From assembly GCA_003833135.1 (NCBI GenBank), contig QZLH01001013.1:9870-29668 (forward strand): 19,799 nt of DNA, given 5' to 3'. This document shows, in pieces, positions 1 to 10,697 of this stretch. Below the pieces are notes generated by a model. The model saw only the letters and a program-made list of their open reading frames with translations, was not told the origin of the DNA and did no database searches. This stretch comes from Oehlia diaphana. Taxonomy: Eukaryota > Glomeromycota > Glomeromycetes > Glomerales > Glomeraceae. The position numbers and the translations under genes were made by a program. The first letter of the stretch is position 1. Every line of letters begins with the position of its first letter.

Positions 1-238
1 GCCATTATTCGTCACTGTTTATTTTCACGTGTTAGTGCATAACGCCGTAATGCCGGCCGTTTCGTGACATTTTTGTAGGGTACGCTGGGGTAATCTACGG
101 AGTCCTACTGCGCCACAAAAAAAAAAAAATGCGCAGAAAACATGGCTGCCCTTATGACACCCGAAAATCTGCCCAAAAAATTCCGCACAGGGCCGGCACT
201 ATGCAGTAACGCGTGAATAAACTGTGACGACTAACTGC
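1..238. mobile_element. Putative MITE with long imperfect inverted repeats, perhaps cut by the window start
   Basis: The first ~60 bases read, with gaps, as the reverse complement of bases 191-238. Shared blocks are TCGTCAC-GTTTATT, CACG-GTTA-TGCATA and TGCCGGCC; the left arm carries about 10 extra bases before TGCCGGCC. The middle (100-190) has an A-run and GC-richer text unlike the AT-rich surroundings and no coding frame. Two long inverted arms around a short non-coding core suggest a non-autonomous DNA transposon. The left end may continue upstream, so no target duplication can be called and the superfamily is unknown. Confidence 0.5.
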
Positions 239-663
239 GCGACAAATAGGATTTTGACTAACCGAAAAAAAACCAAGTCCCTCAGATACTTATAGAAAAT
301 GGAAACACAGGGACGTGACATGTATGATGAATAAATTTACTATTGCGGAATTTTTTTCGGGTGTCACTTGGGTTAATGGCCGAATCCGAAAATTCTGAAA
401 TCTGAAAGAAAACTCTATTTATAATTCTGGCCAAATTTTTAGTGCTGGCCAAGAATCATATATCACGTGACTCCGGATAAAAGTTTTGCCACCAGGAGAA
501 TGTTACATAAAACGTTTCATGCCTGCGATGAAATGTTGTGTTACATCAATGTTACACAATATTTATAATGCGGGCCAACGTGCATAATGCTGGCCAGAAA
601 ATTTCGGCCCAACTTTCGACTTTCGACTGGAGTTTCGTTTTGGAATGATTGGCCGATGGCCGA
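239..663. other. Gene-free interval with dispersed ATAATnCnGGCC motifs
   Basis: No convincing coding frame on either strand. The motif ATAAT-(T/G)C-(T/G)GGCC occurs near 421, 567 and 583, and related text (GGCCAA, GGCCGA) lies between. The same motif, inverted, occurs inside the small element at 10083-10210, so this stretch may be remnants of related transposons. Confidence 0.4.
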
Positions 664-862
664 CCCTATAAAAAATCTGATCCGTGTTTTATCTTTCCAT
701 GCTTTTTCCGTGAATGTATCATTTTCATGGAATTAATAACCTCAAATCATGGAAATTTTCATCTCGCTAACACGGATATCCATGAATGTATCATTTTCAC
801 GGAATTTTTACGGAATACACGGAGAAATAATGGAAATAAGCGGATATAAATTTTTTATAGGG
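664..862. mobile_element. Putative 199-bp MITE with 13-bp terminal inverted repeats and 3-bp CGA duplication
   Basis: The sequence begins CCCTATAAAAAAT (664-676) and ends ATTTTTTATAGGG (850-862), a perfect 13-bp inverted repeat. It is flanked on both sides by CGA (661-663 and 863-865), consistent with a 3-bp target duplication as in PIF/Harbinger elements. Inside, a ~24-bp block (TGAATGTATCATTTTCAYGG and following AATT) occurs at about 712 and again at about 783, and TCCGTG/CACGGA words recur in both orientations, which extends the inverted symmetry. There is no transposase. A short plus-strand open frame across it (649-849) has no protein-like character. Confidence 0.5.
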
Positions 863-865
863 CGA

Positions 866-1417
866 ATCCTGAAATTATTCCAAAATTGCCGAGTTTCGGC
901 AACATGTATATTCTAACCACTATATCCAGTAACTGTGTTATTATTCAGACGTCAAAGATCATGTTCCATATAAGAAGTATGATAAACAATAGGTATTTTA
1001 CCTATAAAAATTAATATGAGTGATATTTAATCTAGATGACGTAATGCGTCAAAAATATCAAGATATTTTACGCAATAATAATTTATCTAAAAAATATCGG
1101 TATGTTAAAAACGATTTGGCTGCATAATAATACTTTTAAAGTTCTATATCTCAAAGTTCACTTTTGTATTAAGATCTAATAGAAAGATGAGTATTGATAC
1201 ACATAAATATAAATAAAGTATCTGTATTCTGTATTGTATGTAACTATTCGTTAAAAAAAAACTAAAAAAGTGATAATTTCACCTATATATGTGTTACAAA
1301 GAGTCTATGTTAATGTGTTCGAATACATAATAATGAATTTCAGTTTTAATAAAAAGACAACATTATGTTATAAATAAATTAATAAATAAATCGACAATGA
1401 TAACTATATATATATTA
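866..1417. other. AT-rich intergenic stretch downstream of the helicase gene
   Basis: No coding frame or RNA gene recognised. A short palindromic word, GCCGA-GTTT-CGGC, lies at about 888. The part nearest 1418 should contain the 3' UTR of the minus-strand helicase gene; no clear minus-strand AATAAA is seen immediately beyond its stop. Confidence 0.4.
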
Positions 1418-4400
1418 CTATGGTGCTGCCAAATTCTGTCTTTCTCTATTCCCAGCAGATAACTTATGACTCTCTCCACCAATTTCAGCATTACATTCTG
1501 GACATACACTCTTTTCCCATGCTCTTCCACATTCTCCGATTGTATACTAAAAAAAGTCTGTTAATATATATATACATATACATATTTTAAAAGAAAATGC
1601 TATCAAATTACTTACTGGATGACCGTTAGGGCATTCATACCAATGACCTAATTAAACAATAAAAATAAGAATTAAAAATTTACTTTAAAAAAAGGAAACT
1701 TTTGGTATAATGATGATTAAACGCACCTGAACTTTTAAATTCAGTTTGCATGACCCGACGAATTTCTAATTCTTCTTCAAAGGTTATAGTTTTGCTTAAA
1801 TCTTCAGCGTAAGTCTTGATTTCATCAAATTTTTTCTGTAAATCACTTAACCTTTTAAGGATATAATCTTTAAATTCATTCTTAATATCATCATTATCTG
1901 TACAGCATTTAATCATGTTTATAATGAATCTTTTTTTATCTTCGCATTCTTCTATAGTACATGTTTGAAGTTTATTGTCAACAATTCCATTAGGTGGACA
2001 TTTTAACTGAAGTTTAAGCATATTAGCATGTAATTCTATTAATTCTACATTAGCTGAAAGATAATGCCTGATATGATGAGTTGATTCTGCTATCTGAATT
2101 ATCGTATATAGATGGTCTCGGGTAGAAAGTTGTAAATTATCAGCAAATATTTTCCAAAGTTTTTTACATTTTTTATTTGTCTCTGCAAATATAAATAATA
2201 CTACGTTTTCAATTATGAATAAAACTTCGTGATATAGAATTTTTTGTATATTGATAATTTCAAAAAATACGTCTAAATAAATTTTCTGATCTATTTGTGG
2301 TATTGAGATTCCCATTTGTGAAAATGTTTCTTGGAAAGTTAATTGTGTTTCGGAAATTGCAGAATCTAAAGAAGTGGAAGCTAAACTTGATAGCCCACTT
2401 GATTTAGCTTGGTATCTAAAATAAAATTTCTTTAAATGAATAAAGTTAAAACAATCATCTCAGGAAATAACTCATTTTATACTTACAAACTTGAAACTGC
2501 GGCTTCAACTTTTTTATATGGTGACATTTTTGTGTTATGAATAATTGTAGTTAATTTCTGATAGCAGCTTAATAAAATTTTAACATGATTGACCCAAATT
2601 TTTTTGATAGCTTTACTAAACCCATGATACCTTTCAATATTTTCAAAATAATCATAAGGTGTGACTTCAGATGATTCTTTATTCACAGTATTATGATTTT
2701 CAAACGTTGCTACTTCCTTTAACATTGAGCCATACAAATCATTTATCAATTGAATTCTTCCATTTCTCATTTCTTCTTCGTGAATAATAACTTGCTTAGT
2801 GATTTCATTATGTTCATCACTATATTTTTTTAGAAATTTTATGTTTTGTACATCCAAAGTGTATTTGTTAATTATTCTCCCATATCTCCTGATATTTTTA
2901 ACTGGCGCTCTACATGTTGGACATTTTATTATATTCTTTGATGAGGTTGGAAGTGCTTTAATTGATGTCCATCCTCCGCCAGTTGAACCTTCATAATACT
3001 CTTCCATTTTCACAAGCATGTCCATTGTTTCCATAGTATAAACATGACCACAAGATAAAACAATCATTCTTTCTTCATTCCAGTCTATCTCACTAAACTT
3101 AGTACTCATTATTACATCTGGTACTATTTTTTTAAAAAAAATAAATAGTAATTAAAGGTTAGAAAAAAATCCTAAAAATAAATTAATGAAAAAATTTAAC
3201 GTACCCTGATCCTTAACCTTCTCAGAAGCACAGTTGACACAAAAATCTTCTGAAGGACAAGTTTCACCGCAAATTCCAGCACATCTGTGTCCACATTTCA
3301 ATTTCTTGTCACATCTTTCATTACAAGGTAGTCTATAACAAGGTGCACCACAACTTAACTCACATTTTCCTTGATGCTCACATTTCCATAAGCATCTCTC
3401 TGCACATACATCACAAGGTTCAGCGCAATTTTTATTGCATGTTGCATGTTCACATGATACAGTACATTCATTCTCACATGGTGGACAATCATCTTCTTCA
3501 TGCATATGACAATATTGTTTACATACATGTCCACAAAATAATAATCTTTCGCATATATGCTTACATTCTCCATGCTGGTTTCGTTCAAGTTTATTTATAT
3601 TTTCGACTTTGCTTCCATTTTTAGAATTTTCAGGTAATATAGAATTTTTCTGACATTCAGAACACTCGTTTAAGCACTCATGTCCGCATTTCAATAGTTT
3701 TTTGCATTTATCCTTACACTTAACATTCTCAACGGACTCGGAACACTAAAACATGAAAATAAGCAATAAATTTGTCAGGTTAAAAATATTATTATTAAAG
3801 TAACTACTGTACTTAAATATACATACAGTATACAAAAAAAATTACGTACTTGAATTTCTTTATAGTGTTCGCAGTTTTGTAATTTTTTTGCAACCAATTC
3901 AATACAATAGAGTGTTTCTTTATCTTGATTTTGCCAACATCTACCATTTTGTATCTCATGATCACAAGGTAATTTAACTTTGCTAATAGGATAATCACAC
4001 CTTCCACAGGTTTCAAAGCATTGTTTTGGACATGCATGACCACAACCTGGTTGTGATTTTCGACAAGGACGAAAACATTTGATTTCAATATGTTTAGAAT
4101 TATCAGAATGACATTTATAAGTACATGCATGTCCACAATTAAGCATAACTTGACATTTTTTATGGCATCCTCCATCCGGACTAAATTGTTCAAATTGTTC
4201 AGGTTCAGTAATAATATTCTTGTAATCAGGATGTTGATTACATACAATTGGCATACCAAAACCAATTTGTGGAGGGTTTCGTGTTTTTAACATTTTAATT
4301 ACAGGATCCCATATATCTTCAGATTTCGTTGCCATCAATTCAGAATTACCAATGAGAAACATTCCTTCACGAGCACGTGATAGTAAAACATTACTTCTAT

Positions 4401-7400
4401 TTGAACTTTTGAGGAATCCGATAGACTCATAATCACCAGATTTAGAAACATTGCGAACTAACGAGACAATAACTATATTCGCTTCTTCACCTTGAAAATT
4501 ATCAATTGTTCTTAAAGTTACTTGATGATTTAATGATTTTGTTGTAGCAGCATTTGTACTTTTAACAATATTGTCTTTTCCTTTCTTATCATTCTCATTG
4601 TCTTTTTGTTCTTCTTCCATTTCAATAATATGTAAGTACTGTTATATCTTCTGGCTTAGTATATCCATTTCTAACAAAATATTTTACCATTTCTACCACC
4701 ATCTTTACTTCATATGTATTCACATAAGATTGTATTGCCAAATCACTATCAGATTTATCTTCCGGATGCCTATGATCGATAAAATACACGTTATGTTGAG
4801 CCCCACATATATTAGGATATTTAGCAGTATTTTCACCATCAATTAAATTGGGATAAAGTGTGTATCTAATTAGGTCAGAGATCTCCCCCTTTCTCATACG
4901 TCTCTGAGTTAAAAGTTGAGTTTTCTCAACCTTACTGGTTCTATCATTGTTAACTAATCTTTCAAATAATGATTTATCTAATTGATAATTTCTTCCTATC
5001 TTTGAGTCCATACCAAGAGAAAAAGTTGAAATACGAGGTCGGAGTTGGTTATGATCTCCAATTAATATTAAATGTTGAGTTGACGGAGTTAGTGCACCAA
5101 GAACATGGGCTTCTAAAATTTGTCCAGCTTCCTCACAAATTATTATATTAGGCTTAATTGATCTAATTAAGTCTTGATATCTTGCCACCTCATTTGTAGT
5201 CGCACCAATAACATCGCTTTCTAAGAGTATTTGACGGCTTCCCGAATCATAAATATTATTCATTTCTTTACGTTTTTCCTCATGTTTTTTTTGTAAATTA
5301 GATAATTTGTCTACAAACTCTTTATGAATCTTTGTACGCCAGTAATCGTGAAGTCTTTCTCTTTCTGATCTTGACATCTGCCAGATTGAATAATCATTTA
5401 ATAATAATGATAAAGAACGATCTGATTTTGGTTCATTATAATTTTCAATCCATTGCGTTGTCTCATAATCAATAATTTGTAATTCGTCATAGCTCTCTCC
5501 ATATTCTAAAAATTCATATGAATTTTTATTTACAACTTTTTTACCTTTCTTATTATTATTTTGTACATCCTTTTGCTTCTTTATTATCCTAATATCTTCA
5601 CATTTTACCCATTTCTCAAATATTGATACATTTTTCTTCCTTCTATCCTGATGATTACTCCAAGATTCTTCCTCGCTATCATAAAAAATCATATCGTAAC
5701 ATAATTCTTTCACGTTAGTTCTTAAAACCCAACTAGGTAAATCATTGCTAGTTACGCATGTAAATTTTTTATAAAAACTGTTTTCTTTAATCATCAAATA
5801 TTCTCGTATATCATCCCATGTCATCCATCTTCTAAGTGTCATATCATTAACAGCATCTTCAATAGATTTTAATTCACGATTCAATACTGCTATTGAGTGC
5901 ATTTTCTTATTATGAGCACGATTTTCACTAAGAACTTCTAAATTAAAATCTTTAATCTTTTCAGATTGTGTTTGAGCACCTAATCTTACTATATTTTTTA
6001 TATTTTCATCAAGTAAATGCTAAAAAAAAAGGAGAATATGAATATTATCGAAAATAAATATTCAAATAAATGAATACATAATCAAAAGTTTATAATTACC
6101 TCCAAAAATTTATCAAGAGCGTGATTAGTAAAACAAATCATGAGAATAGGACCAATTATTGTATTTCGATTTTCTTTGGCTAATAACACCTTTATTATTT
6201 CAATACCAACCACAGTTTTACCGGTACTAGGTGGTCCTTTTAATTACGAAATGTGGTTAAATTTTTTCTTTTAAAAGAAATTTTTGGTCTTAAAAAAAAT
6301 ACTTACCTTCGATTAATGCAATTTCATGTGTTAAAGCAATTATCAATGCCTTGGCTACAATTTTCAAAGTTAATAATTATTTTTGAAAGGTTATTCGATT
6401 ATCTTTAATAAAAATTACGTTATATACCTTGAGTTTCATCTAATTTACTATAATTAGTAACACTTTTTACTACTTCGTCATGAGTTGATTCATCGGCAAC
6501 ATTTAATTTTAAACTTTGTTCTTTGTTTTTACATAACACCGAAAGATCAAATTGAAATCCTGGTGCTCTAGTATAAAAAGGATTATTAAACTTAATTTCG
6601 CTCTTGTTATTAGGTGCCAAATATTTTTTGAAAGGGAGAAAAAAAGGATTTGTACTCTGAAGAGCTTTAAGAGTATGAATATAAGTTTCTAAATAAACTC
6701 CAGTTGATTCTAACATAAACCTTTTTTCTAAAGACTTTTTGGTTATTTTATCATAATTTAAAATTTCGTCCAAGGCAATAGGATAAATCGATGAATCAAT
6801 AAAATTGATACCGATCGTAGCACGATCATAACCAGCTAAATCTTCTTCTTTTCTCGTTACAACGACACCAAAATAAAGTGAGTATAAATCAGAATTACTT
6901 ATATTACCATTAACAATGTTATTTGATTGTGCTTGTATGATATCTCGGTTTGGCAATAAAAGAGTAACTAGGCTACCAATTTGCAATTTTTTGCATTTTC
7001 TCCAATATTCTATTCTATCTTCTAAATTGCCTGCACTGCGAATATTTGGAGGAGTAAATCTTATAGTACAAGAAAACCCTTTTCTTTTATCACAAGCAAT
7101 ATCAAAAAATTGTATGCCAGTATATACTTGTAAATCATTAGTATTATCATATCTAAATCTACCTCCTTTTTCTTGTATGTTTTTTAATTCTCCATTTTTA
7201 TTAGAAGATGACCAATTATTCATTAATGCATTTATAAAGTTTGATATTCCACTACGTATCACATTTAACATATCTTCTCTTAAAAGTCGAAATTGTGTAT
7301 CAAATAATCTTTCTATTTCATCAGGTAAAAAGTGAGGTGCGTTAGGGAGTGAAGAAGGTAAGAAAGGTTGACGATCACACATCACTTCTTCTTTTGTAGG

Positions 7401-8981
7401 AATAATTGATATTTCTGAAATTCTTATAAAGTCATTATCGTGTCTTCTACCATTTTTTGATAGTTTACCAGGTGGATCATAAACCACATTAGTTATATAT
7501 AACATTTTATTTATGATGTTCATTTCTTTTTCTAATAGATCAAAAAAAAATTTTCTAGTTTCCAAATTATTAATTAATGGGTCTGTCGAGGTAGGTGATG
7601 GTTGTTGCTCAATTGATTGCTGATAGTCAATTTTTAACCGTCGTAAATCGCGAAAAATATTACACATTGTCTCATTGATAGTTTCTTCTTTGACGCGATG
7701 TAATAATTCTGTAAGAAGTCGCACAATTACTAGGAAAAATATTCCTAAACTAATAAATTAGAGGAATATTAGTTAAATGTACGGAACCAGGTTTTGTACA
7801 TAATATGTGTTTGGTTACTTACGAAGTCAGAATAAATGAATATGGTTCTTCATCTACAAGCGAATTACGTTGCACCAACGTCTCCAACATTTTCATCACA
7901 CCATTATAAAGAAAAGAGTCCTATTTATTTATTTAATTAATTAATTTTTCATGATATTAAAAAATCAACAGTTAACTTAAATTTATAGTATTAGTGTTAT
8001 ACTTACAAGGTTCGTATAAACTACCATAAAGATGGCATGAACGTGATTTTTCAAAGTACATTCAGTAATAGTAGTTCTAGTTAATATTCCCAATAAAGGT
8101 AGCACGACATATTGGAAGGATAATACCTGTTTATCAAGTACTGCATCACATGACATAGAGCAAAAATTTATGATTTCCTCTAACTTCTTAAGACCATCAG
8201 GATTACCTAATTCTGTTACTAATTCCTCTGCTCCAGAATCCGCTGCTGATAAAGCTGAACCAACAAAAATTCTAACATCATTTTGATCCAAAGGACTCTT
8301 TTTACACAACACTGACTTCCAAGCGCTACTTTTAATCTCATTTCCATTAGTAATAAAAATTATTTTGTCACTACCTTTATATGTTAGTTCGGAAGAGCCA
8401 AAAATTTTGGAAATATTAGCTGGTGGTGTACAATTCCTTTGTCTAGGCGATTGTGGAGAATAATTTCTTTGTGTAGGTTGCAAATAATTACTTTGTCTAG
8501 GTGGCGAGTAATCCCTTTGTCTTGGTGGCGAGTGATTCCTTTTTCTAAATGACGAGTAATCCGTTTGTCTTGGTGGCGAGAAATTCCTTTTTCTAAATGA
8601 TGAGTAATCCGTTTGTCTTGGTGGCGAATGATTCCTTTTACTAAATGACGAGTAATCCGTTTGACTTGGTGGCGAGCAATTCCTTTTTCTAAATGATGAG
8701 TAATCCGCTTGTCTTGGTGGTGAGCAATTCCTTTTTCTAAATGATGAGTAATCCGTTTGTCTTATCGGCGAGCAATTCCTTTGTCTTGGCGGAGGGTTAT
8801 TCCAATTCCTTTGTCTTGGTGGAGAATGATTCATTCGTCTTTCTCTAAGATGTGGTGGCATATATCTTTCTTCTCCACGGTCAGATTTATGATCCGTATC
8901 ATGATAATTGAAATTATTGCCACTTTCACTTGTTCCAGCATAATTATTATCGTTATTATTGGTACCAGACCTTTTAAACAT
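1418..8981 (-). CDS. ZNFX1/Hrr1-like SF1 helicase with NFX1-type and RZ-type zinc fingers, 11 exons
   Basis: Probable RNA-binding SF1 helicase of the ZNFX1 family; S. pombe Hrr1 works in RNA-directed silencing complexes. Exons (minus): 8981-8007, 7920-7823, 7749-6428, 6354-6307, 6236-6100, 6019-3850, 3745-3205, 3123-2487, 2415-1727, 1647-1616, 1546-1418 (stop TAG). All introns are GT-AG and phases agree. The model is ~2,257 residues. Residues 1-190 are Arg/Ser/Pro-rich and ~190-480 helical. Walker A GPPSTGKT (~815-822) is split by an intron. Motif II is CEEAGQ (~1155), then GDHNQLRP (~1181), NFQGEE (~1366), LLSRAREG (~1404). Cys/His-rich NFX1 fingers with repeated CGHxC follow (~1475-1760), then a RING-like CGH...CPTCR pair in exon 8. 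The C-terminal RZ finger starts GHWYECPNGHP across exons 9-10. A stop and frame change near 4622 break the sixth exon. The start is the first Met of the low-complexity tail. Family certain; intactness uncertain. Confidence 0.92.
4594..4640 (-). other. Frame break inside helicase core of the ZNFX1-like gene
   Basis: The frame carrying ITVLTYY ends at TGA (4624-4622). The frame carrying the charged linker and VTLRTIDNFQGEE resumes one base later (from 4620). SF1 helicases of the Upf1/ZNFX1 type normally have an LTxYxGQ-like motif here; the residues after LTYY, including GQ, are found in no frame. That fits a small deletion not divisible by three better than a one-base error. A spliced reading is possible (GT at 4639 to AG at 4585 or 4594) but would remove LTYY, be short, and lack the T-rich acceptor seen in the other introns. 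It could be a recent disabling mutation or an assembly error. Confidence 0.6.
8517..8756 (-). repeat. Five tandem 48-bp repeats encoding a 16-residue Arg/Ser/Pro unit
   Basis: Residues 76-155 of the helicase are five in-frame copies of a unit close to TDYSSFRKRNxSPPRQ; each copy differs at one to three residues. Looser SPPRQRN/SPPRQSNY units flank the block on both sides (residues ~53-186). The DNA repeat is exact in length, so the array has probably expanded by unequal exchange or slippage and may vary between strains. SPPR and RKRN words resemble the disordered, phosphorylatable RS-type tails of RNA-binding proteins; function is inferred. Confidence 0.88.
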
Positions 8982-10082
8982 AATGGTAAATTTTCGAACA
9001 AGAGTATTTAATAAGTGATATTTTTACTTTAGTTTATAGGATTCTTGTAGCTTTTACTGTAACTCTGTTCGCTTTGTGATTTAAAAATAAAAATGTAAAT
9101 AAGTAATATTTGTTATTATAAGTAATAATATAATATTGTTATTTGTGAATTAAAAAGATATTTAAATTTTTTAAAAATAACAATAAAATATTTTTTTTTT
9201 CTTACTAACAAAGGATTTCCTTGGGGAAATGACGACCCTTTAAATAATTTTTTATTTTTTTTTCAAAATTTTTGTTTCTTAAATTTGTCTTTATTGAGTA
9301 CCAATAACTATTTAACAATTAAAATTAAAATGTTTCATAAATGTCTATCAATTGTTCCCAAATATAGTTAGGTATGATAGTATAATTAGCATTGATAAGT
9401 AGATCATTTTGTTTACCAGTTAAAGTAAGGACATGAAAAAAAAAGTAGTCTATTTTTGGTAATGAACGGCACTGCGCCATGAAAAACAAACGTTGAGACA
9501 AGAAGTGTTTGAGACGTTTGTTTCAAAGGACTAAAGAAATCCAATACCCTTTTTCAAAAAATTTAAAATGTCAATTATTTAATTTTATATAAAACTCACC
9601 ATTCTTGGGTGTATCAGTGTTAAGCCCGTTACACCCCCTTTGTGTGTCATTAGTTTTGTATCAGAAATATATAAAAAAAAAATTCTTTTATAAAAAATTT
9701 GTTACATGATCGGCAAAATATATAAGTAAAAGCCGAATAATTCCCAGGTAATAAATTCTATTTATAAAAAATAAACCGGGTTAATGATTTGCATCTCTCA
9801 AAATAATAAAATTGTAAAAAGCAAAAAAAGAAAAAAAAAAAAAAAAATTTGTAAAACTACAAATTATTACCGGGTCCGGGTTTCCGGGTTCCAGGTCCCG
9901 TTTGCAGCGCCTCTAACGGTCTAGCCTTTATGACACTATAAAATAAAATATTGTTAGTTTGTATATATAATATATGAAAAAAAAAAATAAAAACAATATA
10001 TCTCAATTAAATGATTTAAAAATTGCATAGAAACTACTCAGTAAACTTTATAAACTCGTTCTTTAATAATTTCTTATACACG
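8982..10082. other. Gene-free, low-complexity upstream region of the helicase gene
   Basis: About 1.1 kb without a convincing coding frame. The part next to 8981 should hold the 5' UTR and promoter of the helicase, but no promoter element is recognisable. Notable pieces are a short hairpin at about 9484-9527 (arms AACAAACGT / ACGTTTGTT), A-runs near 9830, and a CCGGG-rich stretch (9870-9915) ending TTTGCAGCGCCTCTA. The latter resembles a hAT-type element end, and a weaker copy in the same orientation ends near 9799. Confidence 0.4.
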
Positions 10083-10210
10083 TACCATTCCGAAATTAAA
10101 CAACCCCGTAAGTAAGCAATCCTGGCCCGCATTATGGCGATTTTGACCAGAATTATGACAACTTTGGCCGGAATTAAATTCAAAAATGGTTGTTTAATTT
10201 CGGAATGGTA
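10083..10210. mobile_element. 128-bp Tc1/mariner-type MITE with 21-bp TIRs and TA target duplication
   Basis: Left end TACCATTCCGAAATTAAACA... and right end ...TGTTTAATTTCGGAATGGTA are perfect inverted copies over 23 bases (10083-10105 and 10188-10210). Taking the outermost TA on each side as the target duplication leaves 21-bp terminal repeats beginning CCATTCCG. A TA duplication is the mark of Tc1/mariner insertion. The core is non-coding and holds inverted GGCC/ATAATTCTGG-like words shared with 420-600. It must depend on a transposase encoded elsewhere. Confidence 0.78.
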
Positions 10211-10526
10211 TAGTAATGAGTAAAAAGTAAGACGTCCTTATAGAAATTATTTTCTCAAGGAGTTACATTAATAAATTCTATTTATTATGCAAATATCATG
10301 AAGAAAAATAATCTTGAGAATTTTTTGGATCAGTTGAAAATTATTCATTATTATAATGAGATGATTAATACAAAATGTTATTAATTTGTTTAGTATGAGT
10401 ATTACGTCAATATTTGTCATGAGAACCAAATTTACTAAGAAGTTTGGTTTTATAGTCACAATTAATTAATGATATCAATGGTATGTCATAGTCAGTTGAA
10501 AATACTATAAATAAATATATATTAAT
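10211..10526. other. AT-rich gene-free stretch
   Basis: No gene recognised. A 63-codon minus-strand open frame (10268-10459) has the Ile/Asn/Leu/Phe-rich make-up expected of random AT-rich DNA. Confidence 0.4.
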
Positions 10527-10655
10527 AAAGAAAAATTCCTCAGGAAAAATTCCTCAACAAAATAATTAAAATTGTTCAACATTAAGAAAAAAATTCCTCA
10601 ACATAATAAAAGAAAACTCCTCAAAAAAACAATTAAAATTTTCTAATAAGAAAAA
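10527..10655 (+). repeat. Imperfect tandem repeats with GAAAAATTCCTCA core upstream of small membrane gene
   Basis: The word AAAATTCCTCA or a close variant recurs four or five times (about 10530, 10545, 10590, 10612), with AATTAAAATT-TTC spacers between copies. The block ends about 45 bases before the ATG at 10698, so it lies in the probable 5' UTR or core promoter of that gene. It is A-rich on the plus strand. Whether it is regulatory is unknown. Confidence 0.5.
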
Positions 10656-10697
10656 TTCAACAAATAATATAAACAAGCAATCATACATTAGCCTAAA

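Noticed and set aside
3343..3624. Plus-strand and second minus-strand open frames inside the zinc-finger exons (also 2799-2996, 3355-3588, 3813-4265, 4090-4290)
   Set aside because: They are out-of-frame readings of the conserved Cys/His-rich minus-strand exons; the repeated CGHxC pattern exists only in the chosen frame.
3152..4620. Reading the helicase locus as several separate short genes
   Set aside because: Donor and acceptor sites with matching phases join the exons, and the domain order is that of a single ZNFX1-family protein.
4571..5151. Plus-strand open frames opposite the helicase core (4571-4846, 4969-5151)
   Set aside because: They lie opposite helicase motifs and have the Ile/Phe/Ser-rich composition of antisense AT-rich coding DNA.
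7729..7731. Alternative splice acceptor for exon 3 at the CT of 7730-7731
   Set aside because: It puts the following long exon in the wrong frame after exon 2; the acceptor at 7750-7751 keeps the frame and reads SLGIFFLVIVRLLTELLHRV.
8757..9011. 84-codon plus-strand frame over the start of the helicase gene
   Set aside because: Its repeat-like text comes from the 48-bp units of the minus-strand exon.
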